64,000 nucleotides of DNA, taken from positions 46,048 through 110,047 of the forward strand of contig NZ_BMMX01000020.1 of NCBI RefSeq assembly GCF_014646155.1, given 5' to 3'. This DNA comes from Mangrovihabitans endophyticus. GTDB taxonomy: Bacteria; Actinomycetota; Actinomycetes; Mycobacteriales; Micromonosporaceae. The notes beneath the pieces are model-generated. The model was not told the origin of the DNA, made no database searches, and saw nothing but the letters and a program-made list of their open reading frames with translations. The translations under genes were made by a program, and so were the position numbers. Below are positions 17,063 to 25,467 of the stretch, piece by piece. The stretch's first letter is position 1, and every line of letters starts with the position of its first letter.

Positions 17063-17097
17063 CCGCCTGAGGTACCGATGATCGGTACTCCAGGCGG
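17063..17097. promoter_or_regulatory. 35-bp dyad upstream of alr
   Basis: The core GTACCGAT-G-ATCGGTAC (17072-17088) is a perfect inverted repeat; extending to CCGCCTG and CAGGCGG gives 17-base arms pairing at 15 of 17 positions. It lies 37 bases before the alr start and 15 bases after the AraC-type gene stop. It may be an operator, or a terminator hairpin for the upstream gene (no T run). Confidence 0.55.
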
Positions 17098-17112
17098 TCC
17101 CGGACGACGCCG

Positions 17113-18000
17113 TCACATCGCTTCGACCGGTAGCCACAGCTCGGTGGTCGCGGTGCTGAAGTCGGCGGCGCGGTCGAGCACCGCGACGATCTCCGGGCCC
17201 GGCCGCAGCCGCCACCGGTTGGAGGGGAACCACTGCGTCGCGGTCGCCGCCCAGGTCTGCTGCAGGGTCTCGGGATAAGGCCCCGAGGTGCGGAAGACCA
17301 CCCACGAGCCGGTCGGCACCTCGATGGTGTCGAGCCCGTCCGGCGTCGGTGCCTCGCCGGTGACGGCAACCCCGTGCAGGTACGTCAACTCGCTGCCTTC
17401 GGTGCGATCGGGGTCGAGGTCGTCGCTGACCGCGAGCAGACCGGCCGGCTCGGTGTTGCCCAGGGCCTTCAGCCGGAGATGTTCCTCGTGCGGCAGCGCG
17501 GCGATGTGCCGCTGAATGTGCGGGTTGACGCCTTGATGGATCAGCGGAACGCGGGCTGCGTGTCCGACGAGCCGGAACGGCGGGTGGTCGACGATGCGGG
17601 TGTCCATGGGGATCGTCCCTTCGACGGTCAGGCGGAACCTGAGCTGTGGTTGTGCGCGCAGGGGGCCACCGTCGCGACGTACCTCGCCGGGGCCGGCGCC
17701 GTGCACGGCCCGGAACGCACGCCCGAACGCCTCGGTCGAGCCGTACCCGTACCGCACCGCGATGCTGAGCAGATCGTCGCGACCGCTGACGACGTCGGCG
17801 GCGGCAACGGTCATGCGGCGGCGGCGCACGTACTCCGAGAGGGGCATGCCGGCCAACGACGAGAACATCCGGCGCAGGTGATACTCGGTCGTGCCGAGCG
17901 CGCCGGCCCACCCGTCGACGTCCATCTCCGCACAGAGGTGCTCCTCCACGAGGCCGACAAGCCGGTTGAGTGCCGCGATCACGGGGCCTCCCTTCGACAT
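17113..18000 (-). CDS. AraC-family regulator with GyrI-like effector domain
   Basis: A 295-residue regulator: two AraC helix-turn-helices in residues about 15-110 (MDVDGWAGALGTTEYHLRRMFSSLAG; DDLLSIAVRYGYGSTEAFGRAFRAVHG), then a GyrI/Rob-type small-molecule domain at about 130-293 (IVDHPPFRLVGHAARVPLI ... VPTGSWVVFRTSGPYPETLQQTW). Such fusions often respond to drugs or cationic compounds. It is upstream of alr-ddl on the same strand with an 86-bp gap; whether it controls them is not shown. The ATG at 18000 gives MSKGGPVIAALNRLV. Confidence 0.88.
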   Translation of the reverse strand: MSKGGPVIAALNRLVGLVEEHLCAEMDVDGWAGALGTTEYHLRRMFSSLAGMPLSEYVRRRRMTVAAADVVSGRDDLLSIAVRYGYGSTEAFGRAFRAVHGAGPGEVRRDGGPLRAQPQLRFRLTVEGTIPMDTRIVDHPPFRLVGHAARVPLIHQGVNPHIQRHIAALPHEEHLRLKALGNTEPAGLLAVSDDLDPDRTEGSELTYLHGVAVTGEAPTPDGLDTIEVPTGSWVVFRTSGPYPETLQQTWAATATQWFPSNRWRLRPGPEIVAVLDRAADFSTATTELWLPVEAM

Positions 18001-18179
18001 CCACTCTGGCGGCCGGCGCGAGGTTCCCGCCCGATCATCGCGGTCCGATTCGATCCGGGCCCCGGTGCCCGCGCCGTCGATCCGTTCGCCACATGGTCAA
18101 CCTGACCGAGAATCGCTGACCTGCGGTCCGGCGCTTCAGCCCACCTCGAACCTGCCGGGCAAGCCTCCGAAGATCTTGA

Positions 18180-18503
18180 GAAGTGCGGGTCGAGGGCGCT
18201 GCCCCAGGTGTAGTGGCCGTCGCCGGGCAGCCGGAAGTAGCGGCTGATCTTGTATGACCAGCCGCCGGTCTCCTCGGACAGGTAGCTGTCGTGTCGGTGG
18301 TACCCGTTCTGGTAGCTCCCGGGTCAGAGCCGGTCCGTCCACGTGTAGGTCCCGGCCAGGAGGTGTCCCGTGTAGTTGTCGCACGTGCCGATCGCGGACG
18401 GGGAGACGTACGTGTACCAGCCGTATGTACCGGCCGCGAGGGTGATGCCGCGGCTGACCAGGGACATCGGCATCCCGCTCGTCGGTGACGCCGTCAGCCA
18501 CAT
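18180..18503 (-). pseudogene. Broken gene for a small secreted repeat protein
   Basis: Reading 18503 to 18180 on the minus strand gives 59 residues, an in-frame TGA at 18324-18326, then 48 more residues in the same frame. Both halves look like one protein: ITLAAGTYGWYTY, LLAGTYTWTDRL, then SYLSEETGGWSYKISRYF and GDGHYTWGSALDPHF. The motif (L)AAGTYxW recurs. I recall similar small exported proteins in Micromonosporaceae. No signal peptide precedes the first residue, where the sequence soon meets the tRNA gene, so the 5' end is also lost. A second frame (ending LLKIFGGLPGRFEVG) may mark a further frameshift near 18180. The origin is inferred; a recoded or misread TGA is the alternative. Confidence 0.5.
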
Positions 18504-18551
18504 GCGGCGGTGCGCTGCTCGAAATGGGGATTGAGCTGGAGTTTTGCCGAG

Positions 18552-18624
18552 CGCGCCCGGCAGGATTCGAACCTGCGACCGGTGGATTAGAAGTCCACTG
18601 CTCTATCCGCTGAGCTACGAGCGC
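18552..18624 (-). tRNA. tRNA-Arg (anticodon UCU)
   Basis: A complete 73-base cloverleaf without encoded CCA: acceptor GCGCTCG/CGGGCGC (one G-T pair), D-stem GCTC/GAGC, anticodon stem GTGGA/TCCAC with loop CTTCTAA, variable CGGTC, and T-arm GCAGG-TTCGAAT-CCTGC. The anticodon is TCT, reading AGA. AGA is rare in this genome's genes. The decayed secreted-protein gene lies directly downstream on the same strand. Confidence 0.97.
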
Positions 18625-18647
18625 CTAGGGGTGCTAGCCAGCACATC

Positions 18648-19685
18648 CTAGGCGGTCGTCCGGGACTTGTCGTCCGCGTCGTCTTCCGGCGCGGTCGGTA
18701 CCGGCGTCTCCGGCGTTCCGGGCGGCGGCACGTAGGCGTCCATCCATTGTCCGAGCTCACGGAACACGTCGGCGCGGACGTCCTTGCCGGACAGCGTGAG
18801 GTCGTGGAGGCCGCCGTCGAACCGGGCGATCGTCACGTGACGGCCCAGCATCGGCGCCCACCGCACGATGTGGTCCACGTCGAGCACCGCGTCGGTCACC
18901 CGTACGTCCTCGGTCCATTCCTTGCCGTGGAAGGTCCGCGCCGAGCATGCGACGAGGGCCGGCGCCTTGATCGCGAGCCCGCGCCGCAGCCGGGCCTGAC
19001 CGCGCCGGATGGCGTGCAACCACCCCGCGGTGACGGGGAATCCGAGGATCGGCTTCCACGCCAGGTCGTACGTCCATTCGCCGCGGTGGTCGCTGTGCAG
19101 GCTTTCGCCGTACAGCCCGAGCGTCGCGGCCGGGATCTGCCGGTACGGGTTGCGCGAGTTCATGCCGACGACGACCGACATCAGCGGCCGGCGCACCAGC
19201 CACGAGGTGTTGAAGTCGAAGAAGGGGCTGTTCAGGAACAGGCCGTCGACCCAGCCGTTGGTGCTGCGGGCGTGTGACCAGAGCGCGGTGATCAACCCAC
19301 CGGTGGAGTGCCCGGCCACCAGCATCTGCTCGTGGCCGTCCTGCTCGCGGATGATCCGCGCGGCCTCGTCCAGCTCGGGGAAGTAGTCGGACAGGCTGCG
19401 GGCGAAGTTGGGCGTCTGATGCGGCAGCAGGCTGCGCCCGTACTTGCGCAGGTCGATGGCGTAGAAGTCCCAGCCGCGCTCGACGAAGAAGTCGGCGAGG
19501 TGCGTCTGGAAGAAGTAGTCCACGAAGCCGTGGACGTAGAGCACCGCACGGCGTGCCGGCCGGTCGGCGCGGCGGCGCACCAACGTGGCGATCACCGGGC
19601 CCTCGTCGTCGCTGCCGAGATCGATGGTGTGCCGCTCGTAGGGCGGCCCCAGGACGTCCGTCTCCACGGAAGTCAGATTACTCAC
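18648..19685 (-). CDS. Alpha/beta hydrolase (serine aminopeptidase/lysophospholipase-like)
   Basis: A 345-residue hydrolase of the S33/Hydrolase_4 type. The nucleophile elbow is GHSTGG (Ser about 127), the oxyanion region is YVHGFVDYFF, and the probable Asp and His are in VDHIVRW and DGGLHDL. No signal peptide; the C-terminus is acidic and Pro-rich. GTG 19685 (VSNLTSVETDV) is the first plausible start; the longer in-frame reading is arginine-rich. The substrate is unknown; lipid or peptide esters are plausible. It is divergent from the SSB paralogue, with a 214-bp spacer in which I see nothing clear. Confidence 0.82.
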   Translation of the reverse strand: MSNLTSVETDVLGPPYERHTIDLGSDDEGPVIATLVRRRADRPARRAVLYVHGFVDYFFQTHLADFFVERGWDFYAIDLRKYGRSLLPHQTPNFARSLSDYFPELDEAARIIREQDGHEQMLVAGHSTGGLITALWSHARSTNGWVDGLFLNSPFFDFNTSWLVRRPLMSVVVGMNSRNPYRQIPAATLGLYGESLHSDHRGEWTYDLAWKPILGFPVTAGWLHAIRRGQARLRRGLAIKAPALVACSARTFHGKEWTEDVRVTDAVLDVDHIVRWAPMLGRHVTIARFDGGLHDLTLSGKDVRADVFRELGQWMDAYVPPPGTPETPVPTAPEDDADDKSRTTA

Positions 19686-19899
19686 GAGCGCGCCGTTCGC
19701 CACCGCAGTTCGCCAGGTCCGCTGCCCCGCTAGCACATTCCGGCGGCGGTCCGCGCCGTCGTCCCCAGCGGGCGCTCGTCCACAGGCCACGCCGGAAAAC
19801 CGGGCACGCCGCAAGCGGGCCGGGCACGCTGCTGCGCACAGACGCGCCGCTTCCCGGGCATGCGGGTACCGGCGCACGGCACCGACGTGAGGAGACGCA

Positions 19900-20607
19900 G
19901 TGTTCGACACCAACATCGTGATCATCGGGAATGTGCTGACCGCGCCCGAGTGGCGGCGCACCGGCAGCGGCACCCTGGTCGCCAATTTCCGGGTCGCCTC
20001 GACCGCCCGGCGCATCGACCGGGAGAGCGGGCGCTGGATCGACGGCAACAGCCTGCGGGTGCGCGTCACCTGCTGGCGGCGGCTCGCCGAGGGCGTGGGC
20101 GCCTCGCTGACGGTGGGCGACCCGGTGATCGTCTCCGGTCGCCTCTACACCCGTGACTGGAGTGACGCGGACGGCAACCCGCGGGTGTCCTACGAGATGG
20201 AGGCGGTCGCCGTGGGGCACGACCTGGCCCGGGGCAAGGGCCGGTTCTATCGGCGAGCGGCGCAGCCGACAAGCGCGGTGGAGGACGAGCAGACCGACGG
20301 CCTGGTGCGCGGCGAGGCCGCCGCGCAGGTGAGCGACGAGGACGTTCCGGTGGCGTACGGCGACGGCGTGCCGGACGGCGAGGAACCGGTGCTTACCGCG
20401 CCGGTCGACGAGGAGGATGAGGAATCCGGCATCGAGATCTCGGTGGAGCCGCTGCACCCGGACCCGGCCGACGAGCAGAATCCCGCGCAGGTCGAGGCGC
20501 AGACCGCCGATGAACCCGCCGGTCAGCCCGACGACCGGCCCGCGGACCGGCCGGCCGGGCCGGGCCGTCGCAGCCGCCGCACCCGGCGGGAGCCGGTGCC
20601 CGCCTGA
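19900..20607 (+). CDS. Single-stranded DNA-binding protein paralogue
   Basis: A 235-residue protein with an N-terminal OB-fold (about 1-110; VIIGNVLTAPEWRRTGSGTLVANFRVAST, VRVTCWRRLAEGV, PVIVSGRLYTRDW). The remainder is a long acidic, low-complexity tail turning basic at the end (GRRSRRTRREPVPA). The usual acidic tip (DDDIPF-like) that recruits replication and repair partners is missing, so this is likely an SsbB-type paralogue and not the replicative SSB. GTG 19900 is preceded by TGAGGAG. In Streptomyces an SsbB paralogue acts in chromosome segregation during sporulation; a similar role is conjecture. Confidence 0.85.
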   Translation: MFDTNIVIIGNVLTAPEWRRTGSGTLVANFRVASTARRIDRESGRWIDGNSLRVRVTCWRRLAEGVGASLTVGDPVIVSGRLYTRDWSDADGNPRVSYEMEAVAVGHDLARGKGRFYRRAAQPTSAVEDEQTDGLVRGEAAAQVSDEDVPVAYGDGVPDGEEPVLTAPVDEEDEESGIEISVEPLHPDPADEQNPAQVEAQTADEPAGQPDDRPADRPAGPGRRSRRTRREPVPA

Positions 20608-20677
20608 CCCATGACCGCCGCCGCGCCGGTGTCCCCCTTCGATGCCCGGCGCGGCGGCACCCGGCAGACTGGGACGC

Positions 20678-21145
20678 GTGCTGCTACAGGAGATCCGGGA
20701 AGTGCCTCAAGGCTCGATCGTGCTGCGACCGGACGATCCGGACGCGGAATTCGAGAACACCTGGTGGCTGGGTGCCTCGCCGCAGGAGCGCTTGGGACTG
20801 TCGGTGGACGAGGTGGTCGCGGCGTTCGAGGAGACCGCCGGCATGGTGCGTCGGCAGGTCGACGCCATGGGCTACCGCGGCACCGCGACGTTCTATGTCT
20901 GGCATGACGGTGACGCGGGCCAGTTGCGGTGCTCGACCCGTTCCTGCCCGCCGACGAGGTTGCCCTTCGACGGCGACTACTTCACGACCCGTGACCTGGG
21001 CACGATCGTGACCGAGTTCCTCAGCGACGGGGAGCCCGGGTTCGTCCGGGATCTCAAGCCGGCCGACCTCGTGGCGCCGAGTCCGCAGGCCCCGCTGCCG
21101 GTGTGGACCGTCGACGTGAGCGTGGCGACAGCCGCCGGTGGCTGA
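20678..21145 (+). CDS. Conserved hypothetical protein upstream of cobD
   Basis: A 155-residue soluble protein from GTG 20678 (VLLQEIREVPQGSIVLRPDD), with GGGA five bases upstream; an ATG at 20642 would add 12 residues. Notable stretches are ENTWWLGASPQERLGLSVDEVVAAFEETAG and ATFYVWHDGDAGQLRCSTRS. I do not recognise a family with a function. It overlaps cobD by 8 bp and is probably co-transcribed with the cobalamin genes, but no sequence feature ties it to cobalamin. Confidence 0.7.
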   Translation: MLLQEIREVPQGSIVLRPDDPDAEFENTWWLGASPQERLGLSVDEVVAAFEETAGMVRRQVDAMGYRGTATFYVWHDGDAGQLRCSTRSCPPTRLPFDGDYFTTRDLGTIVTEFLSDGEPGFVRDLKPADLVAPSPQAPLPVWTVDVSVATAAGG

Positions 21146-22106
21146 GCGGGTGACGGCCGCCGGGCCGGACGCCGTGGGGCTGCTGGCCGGCTACGCACTG
21201 GACGCGGTGCTCGGCGACCCGGCGCGGTGGCATCCGGTCGCCGGATTCGGGGCGCTGGCCGCTCGGCTGGAGCGGCGGTGGTGGATGCCGTCACGGCTGC
21301 GGGGGGCCGTGTTCACCACGGTGGCGGTGGGTGCGCCGGTGCTGGGCGGGGTGGCCGTGGCGGTGGCGACCCGGCGCCGTCCGGTGGCACGAGCGGTGCT
21401 GACGGCCGCGACCACCTGGGCGGTGCTCGGCGGCCGCACGCTGCGCCGGGAGGCGACGCTCATGCACGGTCATCTGGACGGCGACGATCTCGCGGCGGCC
21501 CGCGGCCGGCTGAACCACCTGTGCGGGCGGGACCCGTCGGCGCTGGACGAGTCGGAACTGGCCCGAGCCGTGGTGGAGTCGGTCGCCGAGAACACCTCGG
21601 ACGCGGTGGTCGCGCCCCTGTTCTGGGGCGGCGTGGCCGGGCTGCCGGGACTGCTCGGATATCGCGCGGCGAACACGCTGGACGCCATGGTCGGGCATCG
21701 TTCGCCGCGACACGCGCGGTTCGGCACGGCGGCGGCCCGGCTGGACGATCTGCTCAACCTGGTCCCGGCGCGGCTGACCGGGTTGCTCACGGTGGCCGCG
21801 GCACCGCTGGCCGGCGGGCGGCCCGCCGAGGCGCTGCGGGTGTTCCGGCGCGACCGCAACGACCATCCGTCGCCCAACGCCGGGCAGTGCGAGTCCGCGA
21901 TGGCGGGGGCTCTGGGGGTGCGCCTGGGCGGCCGCAACCGTTACTTCGGACGGGTGGAGACGCGTCCCCTTCTGGGTGACGGTCCGCGCCCGACCGCCGG
22001 TCACCTGCGGCGCGCGGCCCGCATCTCCGGCGCGGTGGGGCTGGCCGCGGCGGCCGGTGCGGCCACGCTGGCAGCAGCGCGGCGGCGAGTGGGGGCGCGG
22101 CGGTGA
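21138..22106 (+). CDS. cobD: Adenosylcobinamide-phosphate synthase
   Basis: A 322-residue membrane enzyme (CobD in aerobic, CbiB in anaerobic nomenclature) that attaches (R)-1-amino-2-propanol phosphate to adenosylcobyric acid. Family signatures: LDAVLGDPARWHPVAGFGAL near the N-terminus, ARAVVESVAENTSDAVVAPLFWG in the centre, LDAMVGHRS, and the DHPSPNAGQCESAMAGALGVRLGG block. Several hydrophobic segments. GTG 21138 lies inside the end of the upstream gene, and the stop overlaps cobQ (GTGA), indicating a coupled operon. Confidence 0.93.
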   Translation: MAERVTAAGPDAVGLLAGYALDAVLGDPARWHPVAGFGALAARLERRWWMPSRLRGAVFTTVAVGAPVLGGVAVAVATRRRPVARAVLTAATTWAVLGGRTLRREATLMHGHLDGDDLAAARGRLNHLCGRDPSALDESELARAVVESVAENTSDAVVAPLFWGGVAGLPGLLGYRAANTLDAMVGHRSPRHARFGTAAARLDDLLNLVPARLTGLLTVAAAPLAGGRPAEALRVFRRDRNDHPSPNAGQCESAMAGALGVRLGGRNRYFGRVETRPLLGDGPRPTAGHLRRAARISGAVGLAAAAGAATLAAARRRVGARR

Positions 22107-23653
22107 GCGGGGGCCTGCTGGTGGCCGGCACCACGTCGGACGCCGGCAAGAGCGTGCTCACCGCGGGGATCTGCCGGTGGCTGCACCGGCGTGGAGTCCG
22201 GGTGGCGCCGTTCAAGGCGCAGAACATGTCCAACAACTCGATGGTGGTGCTGGGCGCCGACGGGCGGGCCGGCGAGATCGGTCGCGCGCAGGCGATGCAG
22301 GCGGCGGCGTGCGGGCTGGAGCCGGACACCCGTTTCAACCCGGTGCTGCTCAAACCGGGCAGCGACATGTCCAGCCAGGTCGTGGTGCGGGGCGTGGCGG
22401 TGGACACGGTGACCGCGGGCGGCTTTCGGGCCATGCGTCGCCGCCTGGCGGGGGAGGCGTTCGCGGCGCTGGCCGAGCTGCGCCGCGAGCACGACGTGGT
22501 GATCTGCGAGGGCGCGGGCAGTCCGGCCGAGATCAACCTGAGGGCGGGCGACTTCGTCAACATGGGACTGGCCCGGCACACCGGATGGCCCGCGATCGTG
22601 GTCGGTGACATCGACCGTGGCGGGGTGTTCGCCGCGTTGTTCGGCACCGTCGCGCTGCTCGATGCGAAGGACCAGGCCCTGATCAGCGCCTTCGTGATCA
22701 ACAAGTTCCGTGGCGACCCCGGGTTGCTGCGGCCCGGCCTGGACATGATCACCGCCGCCACCGGGCGTCCGGTGCACGGGGTGCTGCCGTTCCGCCCGGA
22801 CGTCTGGCTGGACGCGGAGGACTCCCTGGCGTACGGCTCGGTGCTGGGCCGGCCCGGCGCCCCGATCGGCGGTGAGTGGCTGCGCGTGGCGGTGATACGC
22901 CTCCCGCGCATCTCCAACGCGACGGACGCGGAGGCGCTGGCGGCCGAGCCGGGCGTGCGGGTGCGGCTGACCGCGGAGCCCGCCGAGGTGGCCGCCGCGG
23001 ACCTGGTGGTGCTGCCCGGCTCCAAGGCCACCGTCAGCGACCTGACGTGGCTGCGGGAGACCGGGCTGGCCGACGCGGTGTGCGCGCATGCGGCGTCGGG
23101 CAAGCCGCTGCTGGGCATCTGCGGTGGTTTCCAGATGATGGCCACGACGCTGCACGACGAGGTGGAAAGCCGCCGCGGGACGGTGCCCGGGCTGGGCCTG
23201 CTGCCGGTGGAGATCGCCTTCCGGCCGGACAAGACGCTGGCGCGCTCGCGCGGGGTGGCGGGCGGGGTGGCGGAAGGCGTGCCGGTCTGCGGGTACGAGA
23301 TTCATCACGGTTACGTGGCACGGGGCACGCCGGAGCCGCTGCTGCGGTACGCCGACGGGCGTCCCGAGGGTGCGGTGGCGGGGAACGTGTGCGGCACGCA
23401 TTGGCACGGCGCGTTCGAATCGGACGAGTTCCGGCGCCGGTTCCTCACCGATGCGGCGCGCCGGGCGGGGCGGCACGGCTTCCGGGTGGCGCCGGACATC
23501 CGGTACGCGGCGCTGCGCGAGCACGCCTTGGACGCGCTGGGCGACCTGGTGGAGGAACATCTGGACACCGAGGCGCTGTGGCGCCTGATCGAGTCGGGGC
23601 CGACCCCGGGACTGCCGTTCCTGCCGCCGGGCGGTGACATCGGTGGGGAGTGA
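22103..23653 (+). CDS. cobQ: Cobyric acid synthase
   Basis: A 516-residue glutamine- and ATP-dependent amidase that amidates positions b, d, e and g of adenosylcobyrinate a,c-diamide. The N-terminal dethiobiotin-synthetase-like domain has P-loop GTTSDAGKS (about 9-17) and FKAQNMSNNSMVV. The C-terminal type 1 glutamine amidotransferase domain keeps its nucleophile in LLGICGGFQMM and its histidine in GTHWHGAFESDEFR. This intact domain contrasts with cobB at 33829. Coupled to cobD by a 4-bp overlap and overlapping the following kinase by 20 bp. Confidence 0.95.
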   Translation: MSGGLLVAGTTSDAGKSVLTAGICRWLHRRGVRVAPFKAQNMSNNSMVVLGADGRAGEIGRAQAMQAAACGLEPDTRFNPVLLKPGSDMSSQVVVRGVAVDTVTAGGFRAMRRRLAGEAFAALAELRREHDVVICEGAGSPAEINLRAGDFVNMGLARHTGWPAIVVGDIDRGGVFAALFGTVALLDAKDQALISAFVINKFRGDPGLLRPGLDMITAATGRPVHGVLPFRPDVWLDAEDSLAYGSVLGRPGAPIGGEWLRVAVIRLPRISNATDAEALAAEPGVRVRLTAEPAEVAAADLVVLPGSKATVSDLTWLRETGLADAVCAHAASGKPLLGICGGFQMMATTLHDEVESRRGTVPGLGLLPVEIAFRPDKTLARSRGVAGGVAEGVPVCGYEIHHGYVARGTPEPLLRYADGRPEGAVAGNVCGTHWHGAFESDEFRRRFLTDAARRAGRHGFRVAPDIRYAALREHALDALGDLVEEHLDTEALWRLIESGPTPGLPFLPPGGDIGGE

Positions 23654-24311
23654 CCCGGAACCCGGCCGCCGGACGGAGACGTTCGCGGCGCTGGCCGCGC
23701 GGATCCGGGACCGGCCGCCCCGGCTGGGCGGTGGCCGGCAGGGCGGCGGTGTGCGGCTGGTGGCCGTGGACGGGCCCAGCGGATCCGGCAAGACGTGGTT
23801 CGCCGGACGGCTCGCCGCGGCGCTCGCCGCGCCCGTGGTGCACACCGACGACCTGCTCGACGGCTGGGACGACCAGTTCACCTTCTGGCCGCGGCTGGAA
23901 CGGCAGGTGCTCGAACCGATGCGGCGCGGAGAAACCGCCACGTATCGGCGATACCTGTGGCATCGCGGCGCGTTCGGCGGCGTACCGGTGGTCATCGAAC
24001 CGCCCGCGACGCTGATCGTGGAGGGTGTCAGCGCCGCCCGCGCGGCGATCCGGCCGGAGCTGAGCATGTCCGTCTTCGTGCTCGCGCCGCCGGCCCTGCG
24101 CCTCTCACGCGGGCTCGCCCGCGACGACGGCGGTGACCCCGTTGCGTTCGCGGCGTACCTTGAGCGCTGGCGTGTCGCCGAGGACCGGCACTTCGCCGCG
24201 GACGACACGGCCGCCTACGCCGACCTGTTGGTCGACGGTGCGGCGGAGGCGCACGACGACCGGTACCTGCGGCTGGACCGGTCACCGGAGGCAGCCCGGA
24301 CGGGCCGGTGA
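23634..24311 (+). CDS. Uridine kinase-like P-loop protein
   Basis: A 225-residue nucleoside-kinase-like ATPase. Walker A is DGPSGSGKTWFAGRL (about 46-60), followed by VVHTDDLLDGWDD, the Asp-containing substrate loop, and PPATLIVEGVSAARAAI. It lacks enough to assign uridine, panthothenate or another substrate; uridine kinase is the closest general label. The GTG start lies within the end of cobQ, so it is translated from the cob operon transcript. It is not one of the known cobalamin kinases (CobU/CobP have a different fold order). Confidence 0.72.
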   Translation: MTSVGSDPEPGRRTETFAALAARIRDRPPRLGGGRQGGGVRLVAVDGPSGSGKTWFAGRLAAALAAPVVHTDDLLDGWDDQFTFWPRLERQVLEPMRRGETATYRRYLWHRGAFGGVPVVIEPPATLIVEGVSAARAAIRPELSMSVFVLAPPALRLSRGLARDDGGDPVAFAAYLERWRVAEDRHFAADDTAAYADLLVDGAAEAHDDRYLRLDRSPEAARTGR

Positions 24312-24372
24312 GGCGCGTGGTCCGGGCCCGCACCTGCGAGACGCCGCCGAGGCGGCGGGAACGGGACGAGCG

Positions 24373-25449
24373 ATGACGACGGACGACAACCGGCCCGCGC
24401 GGCGCCGGACCACGCTGACGCAGATCAGCACCCGCGCATGGGAGCACCCGGCCGATCGCGGTGCGTTGACCGCGTTGCGCGAGCTGCGCGGGTTCGACGA
24501 CGTCGTGAAGTCGTTCTTCGGCATGTGGAACGAGCGCGGCTTCCGGCTGTCCTTCCTGGCCGGCTCGATCCGAGTCGATCACCGGCAGTACCCCCGCGTC
24601 TACCAGATCTTCGCCGAGGCAGCGGCCACGCTCGACGTCGCCGAACTGCCGGAGCTCTACGTGCGGCAGTCCCCGGTGATCAACGGGCAGGCGATCGGCG
24701 TCGACAAGCCGTTCGTGGTGATCACCACAGCGGCGGTGGAACGGCTCGACGACGAGGAACTGCGCGCCCTGCTCGGGCACGAGATCGGTCACGTGCGCAG
24801 CGGCCACGCCGTCTACAAGACCATCATGATGATCCTGACCCGATGGGCGGCCAGCCTGAGCTGGCTGCCGGTGGGAGCGATCGCGTTGCGCGCGATCATC
24901 GCCGCGATGTTCGAGTGGTGGCGCAAGGCGGAACTGTCCGCGGACCGCGCCGGCCTGCTCGCCGGACAGGACCCGGCCGCCTCGCTGCGGCTGCTGATGA
25001 AGCTGGCGGGCGGCGGTGACCTGTCACAGATCGACACCGCGGCCTTCCTGGAGCAGGCCGCCGAATACGAGAGCGGTGGCGACCTGCGGGACAGCATCCA
25101 CAAGATCGGTATGACGGCGTGGAGCACGCATCCCGTCCCGGTGGCCCGCGCCGCGGAACTGCGCCGGTGGGTGGACGACGGCGGATACGCCCGGATCCTG
25201 TCCGGTGACTATCCACGCCGCGACGGTGACGGCAACGCGTCTGTGACCGACGACGTGAAGGCCGCCGCCAACTCGTACCGGCAAGCCTTCACGCAATCCC
25301 AGGACCCCCTGGTGGGCTTGCTCCGCAAGCTCGGCGACGGCGCCGCCGACCTCGCCGGTTCGGCCGCGCGCGGCGCACGCTCGTGGATGTCCGGCACCGG
25401 CCGCAACCAACGCCCGGACGACTCGACGCCCCCGCCGCCGACGAGCTGA
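24373..25449 (+). CDS. M48-family zinc metalloprotease
   Basis: A 358-residue peptidase with zinc motif LLGHEIGHVRSGH (His, Glu, His) and the third ligand in AELSADRAGL. A hydrophobic stretch (IMMILTRWAASLSWLPVGAIALRAIIAAMF) lies between them, so it is membrane-associated. The tail is Ser/Pro-rich. ATG 24373 (MTTDDNRPARRR) follows the upstream kinase by 61 bp on the same strand. HtpX/Ste24 relatives handle misfolded membrane proteins; the physiological substrate here is not known. Confidence 0.85.
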   Translation: MTTDDNRPARRRTTLTQISTRAWEHPADRGALTALRELRGFDDVVKSFFGMWNERGFRLSFLAGSIRVDHRQYPRVYQIFAEAAATLDVAELPELYVRQSPVINGQAIGVDKPFVVITTAAVERLDDEELRALLGHEIGHVRSGHAVYKTIMMILTRWAASLSWLPVGAIALRAIIAAMFEWWRKAELSADRAGLLAGQDPAASLRLLMKLAGGGDLSQIDTAAFLEQAAEYESGGDLRDSIHKIGMTAWSTHPVPVARAAELRRWVDDGGYARILSGDYPRRDGDGNASVTDDVKAAANSYRQAFTQSQDPLVGLLRKLGDGAADLAGSAARGARSWMSGTGRNQRPDDSTPPPPTS

Positions 25450-25467
25450 AGGCTTACCATCGGCGGC

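Noticed and set aside
18136..18501. Intact 121-residue minus-strand protein at this locus
   Set aside because: Its sequence is arginine/proline-rich and out of frame with the recognisable secreted-protein segments, which lie in the frame broken by TGA.
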